Source: a virus. Taken from it: a stretch of DNA of 64,000 bases. The notes beneath the pieces were generated by a model. That model was not told where the DNA came from, made no database searches, and saw only the letters and a list, made by a program, of their open reading frames with translations. Shown here piece after piece: positions 21,722-30,263 of the stretch. The DNA is taken from IMG/VR virus record IMGVR_UViG_3300017989_000062, positions 1 through 64,000 of that record; one strand, 5' to 3'. Positions within the stretch are counted from its first letter, which is position 1. Each line of letters opens with the position of its first letter. The position numbers were made by a program, and so were the translations under genes.

Positions 21722-22714
21722 GGCGTTTAATTCACAAATATTTTTTATTGTTATTAATTCTCTTGTTGCATCAATATGCTTTTGAAATTCATCATAATTT
21801 TCGATTGCCTCTTTTATTTTTTCCTCAACATCATTATCGTTAAATTGTCGAACTGCATTAGTTTTATAGTAATCTAGCAATCTAGTTGTATCTCTTAAAA
21901 GAAGCGGAGTTCCGCTTGCTAATATCTCAGTCACAATTCTAGGACATCCATCTCTTTGATTAGAACAAACCAGACCAAATTTGCTTTGATTTAATCTCTT
22001 ATTAAGTTTAGATCGATTTAACAAACCTAGAAATTCAATATTCGTTACGCCATATTTTTTACAAAGTTGTTTTCCAACTTCGGGTTTATTTCCAGTATGT
22101 ATAATTTTTAATCCTTTTAAATATTCAGATTCAGAAATCTTTCTAATAAAGAACTCCTGACCCTTATATCTGTTTTGTGTAAAATTGGCTGGCCAGCATA
22201 TATCATACTTCTGAGGACAATCAATTGGGAAGAAAATTTTATCATTAGCTGTCTTATAAAACGGAATAGAATTTGGAATTATTTTTAAATCTCGATTATC
22301 TTCAACTAATATTTTATTGTAAAAACCACCATATTGTGGCGTAACTCTTTGCCCAGTGCCGCAGTATAATTTCTGTCCAATGTTATGAATTTTCTTTGTT
22401 ACATTACAATACTCTTTGAATCCGCCTCGAAAAAATGAAACATCGGGTTTATCATATAAAGCACATAAATCAAATGTAGGAACAAATCTTTGAATGAACT
22501 CCTTACCGCCGTAAGGGTAAATAGTAGTAATCTTTTTCTCTGGCGGTTCTAATCTCCATATTACAACTTCATCAAAATGCCCTTCTTCAAGATAATAAAT
22601 TCCCATTTGAAGATAGAAGTCATGACACCCAAATCGAAACTTTGATGAACCTTGAAGGTGATGATAATATTCTAAATTTCTAATGTTACTTCTAAAAATC
22701 CACAATCTCTTCAT
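21704..22714 (-). CDS. GT-B glycosyltransferase
   Basis: 336 residues. The C-terminal half has the family 1/4-like donor-site pattern: YKGQEFFIRKI, LKIIHTGNKPEVGKQL, NIEFLGLLNRSKLNKRLNQSKFGLVCSNQRDGCPRIVTEILASGTPLLLRD. Probably transfers a sugar from a nucleotide donor; acceptor unknown. It joins the glycan island at 26-37 kb functionally. GGAGT upstream. Confidence 0.75.
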   Translation of the reverse strand: MKRLWIFRSNIRNLEYYHHLQGSSKFRFGCHDFYLQMGIYYLEEGHFDEVVIWRLEPPEKKITTIYPYGGKEFIQRFVPTFDLCALYDKPDVSFFRGGFKEYCNVTKKIHNIGQKLYCGTGQRVTPQYGGFYNKILVEDNRDLKIIPNSIPFYKTANDKIFFPIDCPQKYDICWPANFTQNRYKGQEFFIRKISESEYLKGLKIIHTGNKPEVGKQLCKKYGVTNIEFLGLLNRSKLNKRLNQSKFGLVCSNQRDGCPRIVTEILASGTPLLLRDTTRLLDYYKTNAVRQFNDNDVEEKIKEAIENYDEFQKHIDATRELITIKNICELNAKNWEA

Positions 22715-23413
22715 TTAATTCTTACTCCGTTGTATTGTAGCATGATGGGGATCAAATGACAAAACTCTTCCGTGGTCAATTGTCATACATTTCAAACCAA
22801 TTTGAGATAAACTATATTCTGTTGTAAAAGCTCCTTTGAATTTATTTGGAGATAAATCTAAGTTCGGAATACCTCTAGTTCGTTTGTGTTCAATTGTATA
22901 TTTTTTTGCTAAATCAGATTCCATAAGAAATTTTTTAAACAAAAATCTGATGGAATCAATACTTGTTTTACGACCCAATGTGCAAGCTATATGAAAACCT
23001 TCCTTTCCTGTAAACCTTATTTTAGCGGTTCTAATGATTGGTATAGATGTTATAGCAAATTCAAACGTTTCAAGAGCAGCAACTTGAGCTTTTCTGAAGT
23101 TATCACAATCAATATCAATTATGGCTTTATCTTCTGCTTGACGCATTGTTGAATATATTGTTATTACTCTACCATGAATAATATCATCATAATTAGATGG
23201 ATTGAGTCTGATGGTTCGATTTTTTATGTTTCTAACAATAACGGATTTGTTTTCTTCAACCATGACTGCTAACATTATATCACGATCCATAGTTTCACGG
23301 AGTATGTTGGTTTTAAATCTTTGATAATATTCCCAAACATCTATTTCTCGCAAACCTTTGGGATAGAATTTATTCTTTAATATAACAGTTTGAGGATGTT
23401 CAGGATAACCCAT
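22715..23413 (-). CDS. LigD POL-like primase-polymerase (AEP superfamily)
   Basis: 232 residues. The N-terminus (VILKNKFYPKGLREIDVWEYYQRF) follows the LigD-POL start. Catalytic signatures of archaeo-eukaryotic primases are present: D100-x-D102 (IIDIDCDN), TGKEGFH ending at His141 (the sxH motif) and Asp186 in NLDLSPNKFKG, with the TTEYSLSQIGLKCMTI tail. Bacterial LigD POL fills gaps with NTPs or dNTPs in non-homologous end joining. Here it stands alone, shorter than usual, with no ligase domain. Good AAAGGAG site. Confidence 0.8.
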   Translation of the reverse strand: MGYPEHPQTVILKNKFYPKGLREIDVWEYYQRFKTNILRETMDRDIMLAVMVEENKSVIVRNIKNRTIRLNPSNYDDIIHGRVITIYSTMRQAEDKAIIDIDCDNFRKAQVAALETFEFAITSIPIIRTAKIRFTGKEGFHIACTLGRKTSIDSIRFLFKKFLMESDLAKKYTIEHKRTRGIPNLDLSPNKFKGAFTTEYSLSQIGLKCMTIDHGRVLSFDPHHATIQRSKN

Positions 23414-23449
23414 ATGTAAAACTCCTTTTTCCTTTTTTATTTGTTCTTC

Positions 23450-23460
23450 TATATATATTA
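23450..23460 (+). promoter_or_regulatory. promoter-like motif TATATATATTA
   Basis: 39 nt before the ATG at 23499; continues CTCAACAG, so it shares TATATTACTCA with the 20431 copy. Confidence 0.55.
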
Positions 23461-23498
23461 CTCAACAGATGGAGAATTGTTTAGAAAGGAGTAAAGAA

Positions 23499-23933
23499 AT
23501 GCTTAGATTAAGAATGATACCAACACTTGATCAGTGTCTTGAACTTAATGGTGGAGCAACACAAACTATTTTCCCAAAAACGGAGAAAAAACTTGGTGAA
23601 GGTGATTATATTAAAGCTCTCAAATATGTTGCTAGCAGAAAAAATATGAACCGATATAAGAGTGTAATGGATTTCTTATTTTGTGAGATGTTTCCCACCC
23701 CATGGAAATTCAAAGCTTTTAGGTTCTATAATGATCAAGGACCTCAGTTGAAAGATGATCCTGAAATGTCTGATGCCTTGATTAAGATGTTTGACTCAAT
23801 ACTATGTAATGTGGTTCTTGAAATATGTAAAGATGCGTTAAACAAGGATCGCAGGAAAGAATGGGGTTGGTCAAATAAAAGAAGAGTTACTTGGGAACAG
23901 ATGAGAACTGTTTCATTACAACAAGCTGCATAA
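23499..23933 (+). CDS. hypothetical protein
   Basis: 144 residues, helical, with no recognised family (ALKYVASRKNMNRYKSVMDFLFCEMFPTPWKF...). I chose the ATG at 23499 because AAAGGAG is ideally placed; an ATG 30 nt earlier lacks a site. A large structured RNA follows its stop. Confidence 0.7.
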   Translation: MLRLRMIPTLDQCLELNGGATQTIFPKTEKKLGEGDYIKALKYVASRKNMNRYKSVMDFLFCEMFPTPWKFKAFRFYNDQGPQLKDDPEMSDALIKMFDSILCNVVLEICKDALNKDRRKEWGWSNKRRVTWEQMRTVSLQQAA

Positions 23934-23938
23934 CATTT

Positions 23939-24067
23939 GCTGGACCAGTGAGCCTCGTATAATACCTACCAATCTATTCTCCGTTCTGGAGACCAATCAT
24001 TAACAATGGCTATTGCTAACGATTGGCGGGAAACAGCTTAACGTCCTCACTGGTCCGGCTGTTTTTT
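23939..24067 (+). ncRNA. structured RNA / elaborate 3' terminator
   Basis: A 14-bp closing stem (GCTGGACCAGTGAG at 23939-23952 with CTCACTGGTCCGGC at 24046-24059, one G-U) followed by a run of six T. Inside are CTCC-GTTCT-GGAG and a longer hairpin CCAATC...GATTGG with an inner CAAT-GGCT-ATTG. The large, ordered interior goes beyond a simple terminator; it may be a stable 3'-derived small RNA. Confidence 0.65.
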
Positions 24068-24100
24068 GTTGAATTATTCCGTCCGTAAAAACGGCATCAC

Positions 24101-24111
24101 TATATATATTA
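24101..24111 (+). promoter_or_regulatory. promoter-like motif TATATATATTA
   Basis: Lies after the structured RNA and before the leader hairpin and the gene at 24220. Continues ATAACTAATAGAGAAAGG. Confidence 0.5.
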
Positions 24112-24151
24112 ATAACTAATAGAGAAAGGAATAATTGGTTTGATTAGATAC

Positions 24152-24173
24152 AGTTCTAACGGATGTTAGAACT
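24152..24173 (+). promoter_or_regulatory. leader hairpin
   Basis: Perfect 9-bp stem AGTTCTAAC-GGAT-GTTAGAACT between the motif at 24101 and the start at 24220. Could stabilise the 5' end or act as an operator. Confidence 0.5.
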
Positions 24174-24219
24174 AAATATATAAACTAAGTATTAATACTT
24201 TTAGAAAGGAGAGCAGGTT

Positions 24220-24522
24220 ATGAACTTACAAATTGACACCGACTATGGCAAGAAGTTTGAGCCTGCTGTAGTTGTACAAGAACTTGGTGACGAGTTTAAT
24301 CTTGAGGATGAGAAAGAGATTGGTTTCTGTCGGACATGTAACCAACCTCGTCAGTTTTATACTGGATCTAGGAACAAGGGTTTTGATAATGTTCCTCTGT
24401 GGCAATGTACAAAATGTAAGAAACCAACAGAAACACTTTTCTCGATTGATGAAATTACTCGCTATGACCAGTTGAGTGAACTCGAGAAGGATGGTTGGTC
24501 TACAGCAGCGACTCGCTGGTAA
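24220..24522 (+). CDS. zinc-ribbon protein
   Basis: 100 residues. CRTCNQPRQF (about 37-46) and CTKCKKP (about 63-69) form a two-knuckle zinc ribbon, flanked by acidic segments. AAAGGAG precedes the ATG. Role unknown; transcription or RNA binding is plausible. Confidence 0.7.
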   Translation: MNLQIDTDYGKKFEPAVVVQELGDEFNLEDEKEIGFCRTCNQPRQFYTGSRNKGFDNVPLWQCTKCKKPTETLFSIDEITRYDQLSELEKDGWSTAATRW

Positions 24523-24532
24523 GGAGTGTAAA

Positions 24533-24709
24533 ATGCATATTCCATCACAACTTTCACCCCACGTCATTGCTTGGGGTGAAGAACAAACAAGACGACTAGA
24601 GGAAGATGTTCGTGTATTAGAAGAGTTCGTAGACGATCGCAATCGACGTCTGTATGTCTATCACTGTCAATTAAAGAAACAAGGAAAATCAATTTTCGAT
24701 TATGTTTAA
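24533..24709 (+). CDS. 58-aa hypothetical protein
   Basis: MHIPSQLSPHVIAWGEEQTRR... then a charged helix. AAGGAG is well placed for the ATG at 24533. Short, soluble, unrecognised. Confidence 0.6.
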   Translation: MHIPSQLSPHVIAWGEEQTRRLEEDVRVLEEFVDDRNRRLYVYHCQLKKQGKSIFDYV

Positions 24710-24739
24710 CACGTGTATTTCGCACATAATAAATACCTG

Positions 24740-24805
24740 GTCTGCTTTGGGCAGGCGGGGGAGCTGTAAAGCTTCCTTCAGTGGTATGGTGTCCAGTAAG
24801 GACAA
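24740..24805 (+). promoter_or_regulatory. structured 5' leader with three hairpins
   Basis: CTGC-TTTG-GGCAG, then GGAGCT-GTAA-AGCTTCC with a GNRA tetraloop (about 24760-24776), then TGTCC-AGTAA-GGACA (24790-24802) directly before the AGGAG site. The order suggests translational control or message protection of the secreted-protein gene. Confidence 0.5.
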
Positions 24806-24818
24806 AAGGAGCTGAAAA

Positions 24819-25817
24819 ATGAAAAAGTTTAGCATCGCAGCAATCGTATTGACTATCGCCCTGTTTACTTTTAACTCAAACGTTAACGCCGGTGGTAAAG
24901 GCCAGAACTATCTTGTCCAAGGTCATGTGTATGTGTCTGTAGAGAAGTCCCCTCACAAGTTGGGAACTCCTTGGGGTTACCAGTCTACTGAATCCTTTGC
25001 TCATGACATCGCCGTCGGTTATACCGATGAGGTTGGTATTGAGCGTTACTGTGGATACTTTGCCGACGAGACTGAGCTTCGGTTTTGGGCTGACAGCAAG
25101 AACCGGAAGAAACGTCATTATACCGGTAAGGGTAATTGTCAGACCGATAGTAACCAGTTTGTGATCAATGGCACGAAGTTTGAAATCAGGACCGAAGCTG
25201 ATATCCCGGTTGAGCCGGAGCCAGTTGACGAGCCTGTGGATGAGCCTACTGACGATCTTATCGACGAAGAGTCTGCTCCTGAGTCGGCTGTTGCTTCTCT
25301 GTCCTATGTGATTGATGATGCCAAGACTGAAGCTATTGACGAGCCGGATCCGGCCAACTGCGCCGACTATGATACCGACTACGAAGAGCTGAATCTTAGT
25401 CTTCTGCAGCAGTTTCACAACAGGTCCACTGGAATCAAGCAGATCAGGATTAAGGGTACAGGTCAGTTTGACTGGACGCTTACCCGTGATGCTGATGCCA
25501 CGGTCGTGTTGACCTTGAACGATGAGTGTGATCGTACGTTTGAGGCCACTGACGAAATCGGTTACTTTGACCTGCCCAGTAAGGGTTACATTGGTCGTCG
25601 ACTGACGTCTTATGACTTTCCTGAAGGCGTGACTTACCTTGGTAAGTTGCGAATCACGGAAGAGAGTGGACGTCCGACTCATTACCTTTATCTCAACGCC
25701 GTTGACCAGTTTGACCTGGTTGGAACGAGTGTTGACGTGAAGATCAAAATCTACCAGGACGGTGAATTGGTCCAGGCTTATCATGCCGTGAAGACCATGT
25801 CCCAGAAAGTAAAATAA
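24819..25817 (+). CDS. secreted protein with acidic Pro-rich linker
   Basis: 332 residues. Signal peptide MKKFSIAAIVLTIALFTFNSNVNA with cleavage after about residue 24. The mature protein has an N-terminal domain (25-125), a Pro/Asp/Glu/Val linker with EPVDEP repeats (about 130-150) and a C-terminal beta-rich domain (190-330). Codons are distinctly GC-rich, like 20016-20303. Predicted periplasmic or extracellular; no catalytic motif recognised. Confidence 0.8.
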   Translation: MKKFSIAAIVLTIALFTFNSNVNAGGKGQNYLVQGHVYVSVEKSPHKLGTPWGYQSTESFAHDIAVGYTDEVGIERYCGYFADETELRFWADSKNRKKRHYTGKGNCQTDSNQFVINGTKFEIRTEADIPVEPEPVDEPVDEPTDDLIDEESAPESAVASLSYVIDDAKTEAIDEPDPANCADYDTDYEELNLSLLQQFHNRSTGIKQIRIKGTGQFDWTLTRDADATVVLTLNDECDRTFEATDEIGYFDLPSKGYIGRRLTSYDFPEGVTYLGKLRITEESGRPTHYLYLNAVDQFDLVGTSVDVKIKIYQDGELVQAYHAVKTMSQKVK

Positions 25818-25842
25818 TATTAGCAGCGCGGAGGTGAATCAG

Positions 25843-25977
25843 ATGACTGACGCTCACACCATATACATATCACTGGGTATCGCAGCAACATGCTGCCTGG
25901 CCATATTCGATGTACAGATGTGGGTGCGCCGATGTCTCGATCGCATTGACGCAGTCGCTAATCGTGAAGTTCACTAG
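25843..25977 (+). CDS. 44-aa membrane peptide
   Basis: MTDAHTIYISLGIAATCCLAIFDVQMW... : one hydrophobic helix and a basic tail. GGAGGTG precedes the ATG; codons are GC-rich like the upstream gene, so they are probably co-transcribed up to the terminator at 25998. Confidence 0.65.
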   Translation: MTDAHTIYISLGIAATCCLAIFDVQMWVRRCLDRIDAVANREVH

Positions 25978-25997
25978 GTGAGGTAACTCGCCATAAC

Positions 25998-26033
25998 AAT
26001 AGACGACTCCTACTCGGGGTCGTCTATTTTTTT
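25998..26033 (+). terminator. rho-independent terminator
   Basis: ATAGACGACTCC pairs with GGGGTCGTCTAT around TACTC, followed by seven T. It overlaps the 3' end of the convergent epimerase gene. Confidence 0.9.
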
Positions 26034-26993
26034 CCTGCGCTCTTCCATAAACCAATCTATAGTATTACTAAGACCATCCCCAAGTTTTACTTTTGGTTCC
26101 CAATCAAGAATTTCTTTAGCTTTAGAATTATCAGCCCAGTTAGTTTTAAGATCTCCAACTTGTTCTTCCATATTAAATGTTTGTGGACTAAACCCAAAGT
26201 TTCTCAAACGATCTCTCAAAAATTTAATAACCTCATTAACAGAAGTTTCAACACCAGTACATAATTGAAAGACACCGGACTCATCCGCAGTTACGGCAGC
26301 TTTAATACCTTCCATTAAATCTTCAGTATAAATAAAATCTCTAGTCTGTTTACCATCTCCATAAATAGGAAATGATTTATTCTCAAACGCGTACTTAATA
26401 AACTTCGCGACCAGACTAGTTTTATGAGTTGATAATGGACCGTAAACATTACTAAATCTAAGAGATACTGTATTCATTCCATAAGCGTGATAATAAGCAT
26501 GTCCTAACATTTCTCCACATATTTTTGTTGCCCCATAAGGAGAAATCGGTTCAGGTAAAATTGTCTCTGTTATAGGTGGTTCTGTATCTCCAACACATGC
26601 TCCGCTTGAAGCCATAACAACTGTTCCAACACCGCATTCTCTAGCTGCTTCTAAAACATTATGAGTCCCTATTACATTGTTTTCAAACCACACTTTTGGT
26701 TTCTCGACAGATTCTCTTACTCCAGACATTGCAGCAAGGTGAACAATAACATCAGACCCCTCAGCAGCTTTCAACACATTACCATATCCTGTTATTGAAT
26801 TAACTACAACCTCCACATCAGAAAAAACATTACTATTACCAGGTAGATGATAATCACATACTTTGGAAAGATCTTTAAATGTTCCAACAGTTAGATTATC
26901 TATTACACGAATCTGATGACCACCTTCTTCTAAAAGATTTTTAATCAATGATGTCCCTATGAAACCACAACCTCCAGTTATTAACCACTTCAC
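26010..26993 (-). CDS. NAD-dependent nucleotide-sugar epimerase/dehydratase
   Basis: 327 residues, extended SDR fold. GGCGFIGTSL (7-16) is the NAD-binding GxxGxxG motif; YGATK at about 153-157 supplies the catalytic Tyr and Lys; RFSNVYGP follows. Closest in pattern to UDP-glucose 4-epimerase or dTDP-glucose dehydratase relatives. GTG start overlapping the sulfotransferase stop (GTGA). Last gene of the glycan operon. Confidence 0.88.
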   Translation of the reverse strand: MKWLITGGCGFIGTSLIKNLLEEGGHQIRVIDNLTVGTFKDLSKVCDYHLPGNSNVFSDVEVVVNSITGYGNVLKAAEGSDVIVHLAAMSGVRESVEKPKVWFENNVIGTHNVLEAARECGVGTVVMASSGACVGDTEPPITETILPEPISPYGATKICGEMLGHAYYHAYGMNTVSLRFSNVYGPLSTHKTSLVAKFIKYAFENKSFPIYGDGKQTRDFIYTEDLMEGIKAAVTADESGVFQLCTGVETSVNEVIKFLRDRLRNFGFSPQTFNMEEQVGDLKTNWADNSKAKEILDWEPKVKLGDGLSNTIDWFMEERRKKIDDPE

Positions 26994-27679
26994 TTCGTCA
27001 CCTCATATTCTGGTCCAGGTATTGTATTCAATACCTCAAATGCGTTAGCCAAATTCTTCTCGTACTTGATTCCCTCTTGGATATATACAAATGCTCGATC
27101 TTTGATTATTCCTGATGGTTTCTTTGTCCTCCCTAATCTGTAGTTGCCTTTATTGATTGTTTTTTGTACAATTTTGCTATTGTGTTCAAGTTTACAAAAC
27201 TCGTATATTTTTTGTACAGTGGATGCGGGCATCCATACTAACTCTTCAAATTTAATCTGCATACAATTATCATAATCCGATAAATAATTTACTACTCTTG
27301 GAACCACATGGATATGAGTTTTAACTGCATTATCAAAATCAATTTCAAAAGTTTTCTTACTGGATAAACCAACATCTAATGGGTGTCTAATAATATGTAA
27401 CACTCTTGCTTCCGATTTAAACATCTTAAACCAACGCCTTACATACTCTTCAATATGCATCCCAACACCACGACGTATTCTTCTTGTGTAATAAGGAACT
27501 TTCTCACCCCATGTTCCTTCTGGATCTCCGAGACCAGCCAACATATTTTTTTGTTGACCTTTATTAAATTTTAAAAAGAATTTTTCATGAAACATTTTTT
27601 GAACATCTGGATGATTTTCCACTACATTGCGTAATAATGTTGTACCACTTCGTTGAAAACCGACCACTAAAATTTTCAT
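26990..27679 (-). CDS. sulfotransferase
   Basis: 229 residues. VGFQRSGTTLLRNVVENHP (6-24) is the 5'-PSB loop that binds the PAPS donor, and HIIRHPLDVGLSSKKTF (about 95-111) matches the 3'-phosphate-binding RxPxD...S segment. Transfers sulfate from PAPS to a hydroxyl or amine, probably on a sugar given the neighbours. ATGA overlap with the upstream methyltransferase. Confidence 0.85.
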   Translation of the reverse strand: MKILVVGFQRSGTTLLRNVVENHPDVQKMFHEKFFLKFNKGQQKNMLAGLGDPEGTWGEKVPYYTRRIRRGVGMHIEEYVRRWFKMFKSEARVLHIIRHPLDVGLSSKKTFEIDFDNAVKTHIHVVPRVVNYLSDYDNCMQIKFEELVWMPASTVQKIYEFCKLEHNSKIVQKTINKGNYRLGRTKKPSGIIKDRAFVYIQEGIKYEKNLANAFEVLNTIPGPEYEVTK

Positions 27680-28284
27680 TCTTTCTCCACAATAACATAA
27701 AGACGTCTAGCCATCCATTCTTGAGGAACTAATTTGAGAAAACCCGCATCGTGATTTTCTGGAGAATGATATAATGTTTCAACAACCTTCAACTTTGATC
27801 TTTTCAGAATGTTTTCTAAAGTAAATATATCATACCAGCAAACATGATCTGGATTGATTTTAACTTTGTTTCTTACAAACATTGCATACCATCTTGATGA
27901 TCTCATGTTTGGTGTGGTAATTAATAACTGTCCACCATCGGCCAAAATAAAGTATAAGTTATTGAGAAAAGATGTAATATTTCCAACATGTTCAACAACA
28001 TCTGTGCAAATTATTTTTTCAAATTTACCAAATTTGTTGACGATGTCAACACCAGAAGAGGGCATTGTCATATCATAGTGATAGAGATTCTTTGCTCCTC
28101 GTTGTTGAGCTAATGCTAATAACTTTCGATTAATATCTACACCAATTATTTGAGTGGCTGCTTCTTTAAAGACGTTGTGTCGTTTTAATAGATTTTGAGC
28201 TGTTGTGGCACAACATCCTACATCTAAAACTCGTTTGCCTTTAACTCTATCACAAATATCATTTACGTATGATTTAACGATCAT
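27676..28284 (-). CDS. class I SAM-dependent methyltransferase
   Basis: 202 residues. VLDVGCCATTAQNLL (about 20-34) is motif I; IIGVDINRKLL, KFEKIICTDVVEHV and LLITTPN follow in the usual Rossmann order. The EHV segment and a C-terminal extension resemble small-molecule or sugar methyltransferases. Likely modifies a glycan in this operon. Confidence 0.88.
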   Translation of the reverse strand: MIVKSYVNDICDRVKGKRVLDVGCCATTAQNLLKRHNVFKEAATQIIGVDINRKLLALAQQRGAKNLYHYDMTMPSSGVDIVNKFGKFEKIICTDVVEHVGNITSFLNNLYFILADGGQLLITTPNMRSSRWYAMFVRNKVKINPDHVCWYDIFTLENILKRSKLKVVETLYHSPENHDAGFLKLVPQEWMARRLYVIVEKE

Positions 28285-28824
28285 TTATTTCTCCTTGTAA
28301 ATATACCACAATCCTTTTTCAATAATTGCATTTGGTAGAAGTTCATCAACTGCTTTTGTCACACCAAACCCAGGTTTAATATCATCTTTTCCGTAATCAT
28401 GTCCAGCAATCAATCCTCCAAAGTTTACTTTCTGAGACCATAGAAGAATGTCTTGTTTAACATACTCATAAGCATGATTTGCATCTATAAAAACAAAATC
28501 TAATGTCATATCATGCACAAATTTAGTTGCCTGTTCACTAGTCATTCTGAGTGTCTGTACTCGATCCGGATAAGGGATTTCAACAACTCTTTGATATTCT
28601 TGAAAAACATCTTCAAAATCAACATTCAAATATCGACCACCTGGTTTTAATATCTTTGTAAAATCAGGATAGTGTTTCCATAAATCCACACAATATAATC
28701 TTTGTAAATCAGGTAATTTTTTTAGTAGTTGTGAAGCACACTCACCTCTAAAAACACCAATTTCTGCTCCGATTAGATGTGGTTTATCTTTAAGAAGTTG
28801 TACAAGCATATCCCATTGTTTCAT
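28285..28824 (-). CDS. class I methyltransferase (Methyltransf_24 type)
   Basis: 179 residues. LIGAEIGVFRGECASQLL (17-34), YCVDLW, and DFVFIDANHAYEYVKQDILLW (about 118-138) followed by GGLIAGHDY match the Methyltransf_24 family often found next to glycosyltransferases. Acceptor unknown. Start overlaps the upstream stop. Confidence 0.85.
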   Translation of the reverse strand: MKQWDMLVQLLKDKPHLIGAEIGVFRGECASQLLKKLPDLQRLYCVDLWKHYPDFTKILKPGGRYLNVDFEDVFQEYQRVVEIPYPDRVQTLRMTSEQATKFVHDMTLDFVFIDANHAYEYVKQDILLWSQKVNFGGLIAGHDYGKDDIKPGFGVTKAVDELLPNAIIEKGLWYIYKEK

Positions 28825-30029
28825 TCTACTGGCTCCTCAGACCCATATTCATCAATTTCTAGTCCATCTTTCCAAATAGATGTACATATTATTTTTTCTT
28901 TATCACATCGATGTTGATATTTATGTGCTATGTCAGTAATTTCACTCATTAACCAGGCGTCCAACATAATTGGTTCCCACCCAAGTGATTTAAGTCCTTC
29001 GTTTTTAAAGGCTAAATCATTTCGATTATCTTCCAATCTTGGGTTTTTATAATATCGAATCTCTGCTCCTGATAGTTCTTGAACTGTAAGAGCCAATTTT
29101 TTGATATTCATACACTCGGCAGTTTGATTTAATACCCTAACTCGTTCACCAGTTTGAGGTGGATTTTTAATAGCTAATTCTATACATCTAACTGTATCTT
29201 GAATATGAATGAACGCTCTTGTTTGGCCTCCGGTTCCATATATCGTTAACGGGTGCCCAACAACTGCTTGCATTAAAAAACGATTTAAAACTGTCCCGTA
29301 ATCACCACAGTAATCAAATCTGTTGATAAGGTGTTCATGATACTTGGTTTGTTCAGTTTGTGTTCCATATACTATTCCTTGATGTAGATCAGTTATTCTT
29401 ACCCCATCATTTTTGTTATAGTAAGAGAAGAACAGGGCATCTTGACATTTTGTGAGATGATAAATAGAACCAGGATTAGCTGGATACATAATTTCTAATT
29501 CTTTCTCTACTCCATCTACATCAACTTTTACTGGAAGATATCCCTCAGGAATTTTCATTCCTACTGATGAATATCCATAATATCCAGTAGTCCCAAGATG
29601 TACTAAATGAATGTCTAAGCGGGAATCAACAATTGTATTGAGAACATTGTGAGTGGCATTTAGATTATTGTTGACTGTATATCTCTTATGAAAGGGGGAC
29701 TTCATTGAATAAGGAGCTGCTCGTTGCTCAGCAAAATGAACGATTGCAATAGGCTCCAATTCTTCAATAAGCGTCAGAAGTCTATGATAATGATTAGAGA
29801 CGTCAAAGTCATGAAATCGTATTCGTTTTCCAGTTCGTGCCCACCAAATATCTGAACGATCTTTTATGGGTTTAATCGGCGTAAGAGATTCAACTCCAAG
29901 CTCAACATCAATTTTTCGGCGAGAGAGATTGTCAACAATAGTAACGTCATAACCAGCTTCAGATAAATGTAAAGCTGTCGGCCAACCACAAAAACCATCT
30001 CCACCGAGAATTAGAATATTTTCAACCAT
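28821..30029 (-). CDS. sqdB: UDP-sulfoquinovose synthase (SQD1/SqdB-like)
   Basis: 402 residues. ILGGDGFCGWPTALHLSEAGYDV (6-28) carries the NAD motif typical of SQD1; LGTTGYYGY supplies the Thr; YHLTK gives the Tyr-x3-Lys pair; VYGTQTEQT... GTVLNRFLMQAVVGHPLTIYGTGGQTRAFIHIQDTV parallels plant and bacterial SQD1 almost position by position. These enzymes make UDP-sulfoquinovose from UDP-glucose and sulfite. Full length, so probably active. Rare in phages. Confidence 0.9.
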   Translation of the reverse strand: MVENILILGGDGFCGWPTALHLSEAGYDVTIVDNLSRRKIDVELGVESLTPIKPIKDRSDIWWARTGKRIRFHDFDVSNHYHRLLTLIEELEPIAIVHFAEQRAAPYSMKSPFHKRYTVNNNLNATHNVLNTIVDSRLDIHLVHLGTTGYYGYSSVGMKIPEGYLPVKVDVDGVEKELEIMYPANPGSIYHLTKCQDALFFSYYNKNDGVRITDLHQGIVYGTQTEQTKYHEHLINRFDYCGDYGTVLNRFLMQAVVGHPLTIYGTGGQTRAFIHIQDTVRCIELAIKNPPQTGERVRVLNQTAECMNIKKLALTVQELSGAEIRYYKNPRLEDNRNDLAFKNEGLKSLGWEPIMLDAWLMSEITDIAHKYQHRCDKEKIICTSIWKDGLEIDEYGSEEPVE

Positions 30030-30263
30030 TTATATTTCCTCTTTTAACGTTCCAAAAATATCAATCTTAACTGCTTTATATGTTTCAAGATAATATAGAT
30101 ACCGAAGCTCTTCTGTCGATTCCATTTGAGGAAACATAGCACTTGGACTTTTTTCTGCTCTAGCTTCATCTCGTTTCTTTTTAAAATAAGCAATTCTCTC
30201 ATTCAAATAATTTCTTATATCTTCAGAACTTAAATCACCAGTTTCTGTACAAACATTTTTCAT
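30030..30263 (-). CDS. hypothetical protein
   Basis: 77 residues, charged and helical (YFKKKRDEARAEKSPSAM...), with no family recognised. AAAGGAAG precedes the ATG. It is embedded in the glycan operon with overlaps on the upstream side. Confidence 0.6.
   Translation of the reverse strand: MKNVCTETGDLSSEDIRNYLNERIAYFKKKRDEARAEKSPSAMFPQMESTEELRYLYYLETYKAVKIDIFGTLKEEI

Noticed and set aside
25198-25270. Asp/Glu/Pro/Val repeats as a DNA repeat element
   Set aside because: Short degenerate protein-level linker (EPVDEP) inside a coding gene, not a separate repeat.
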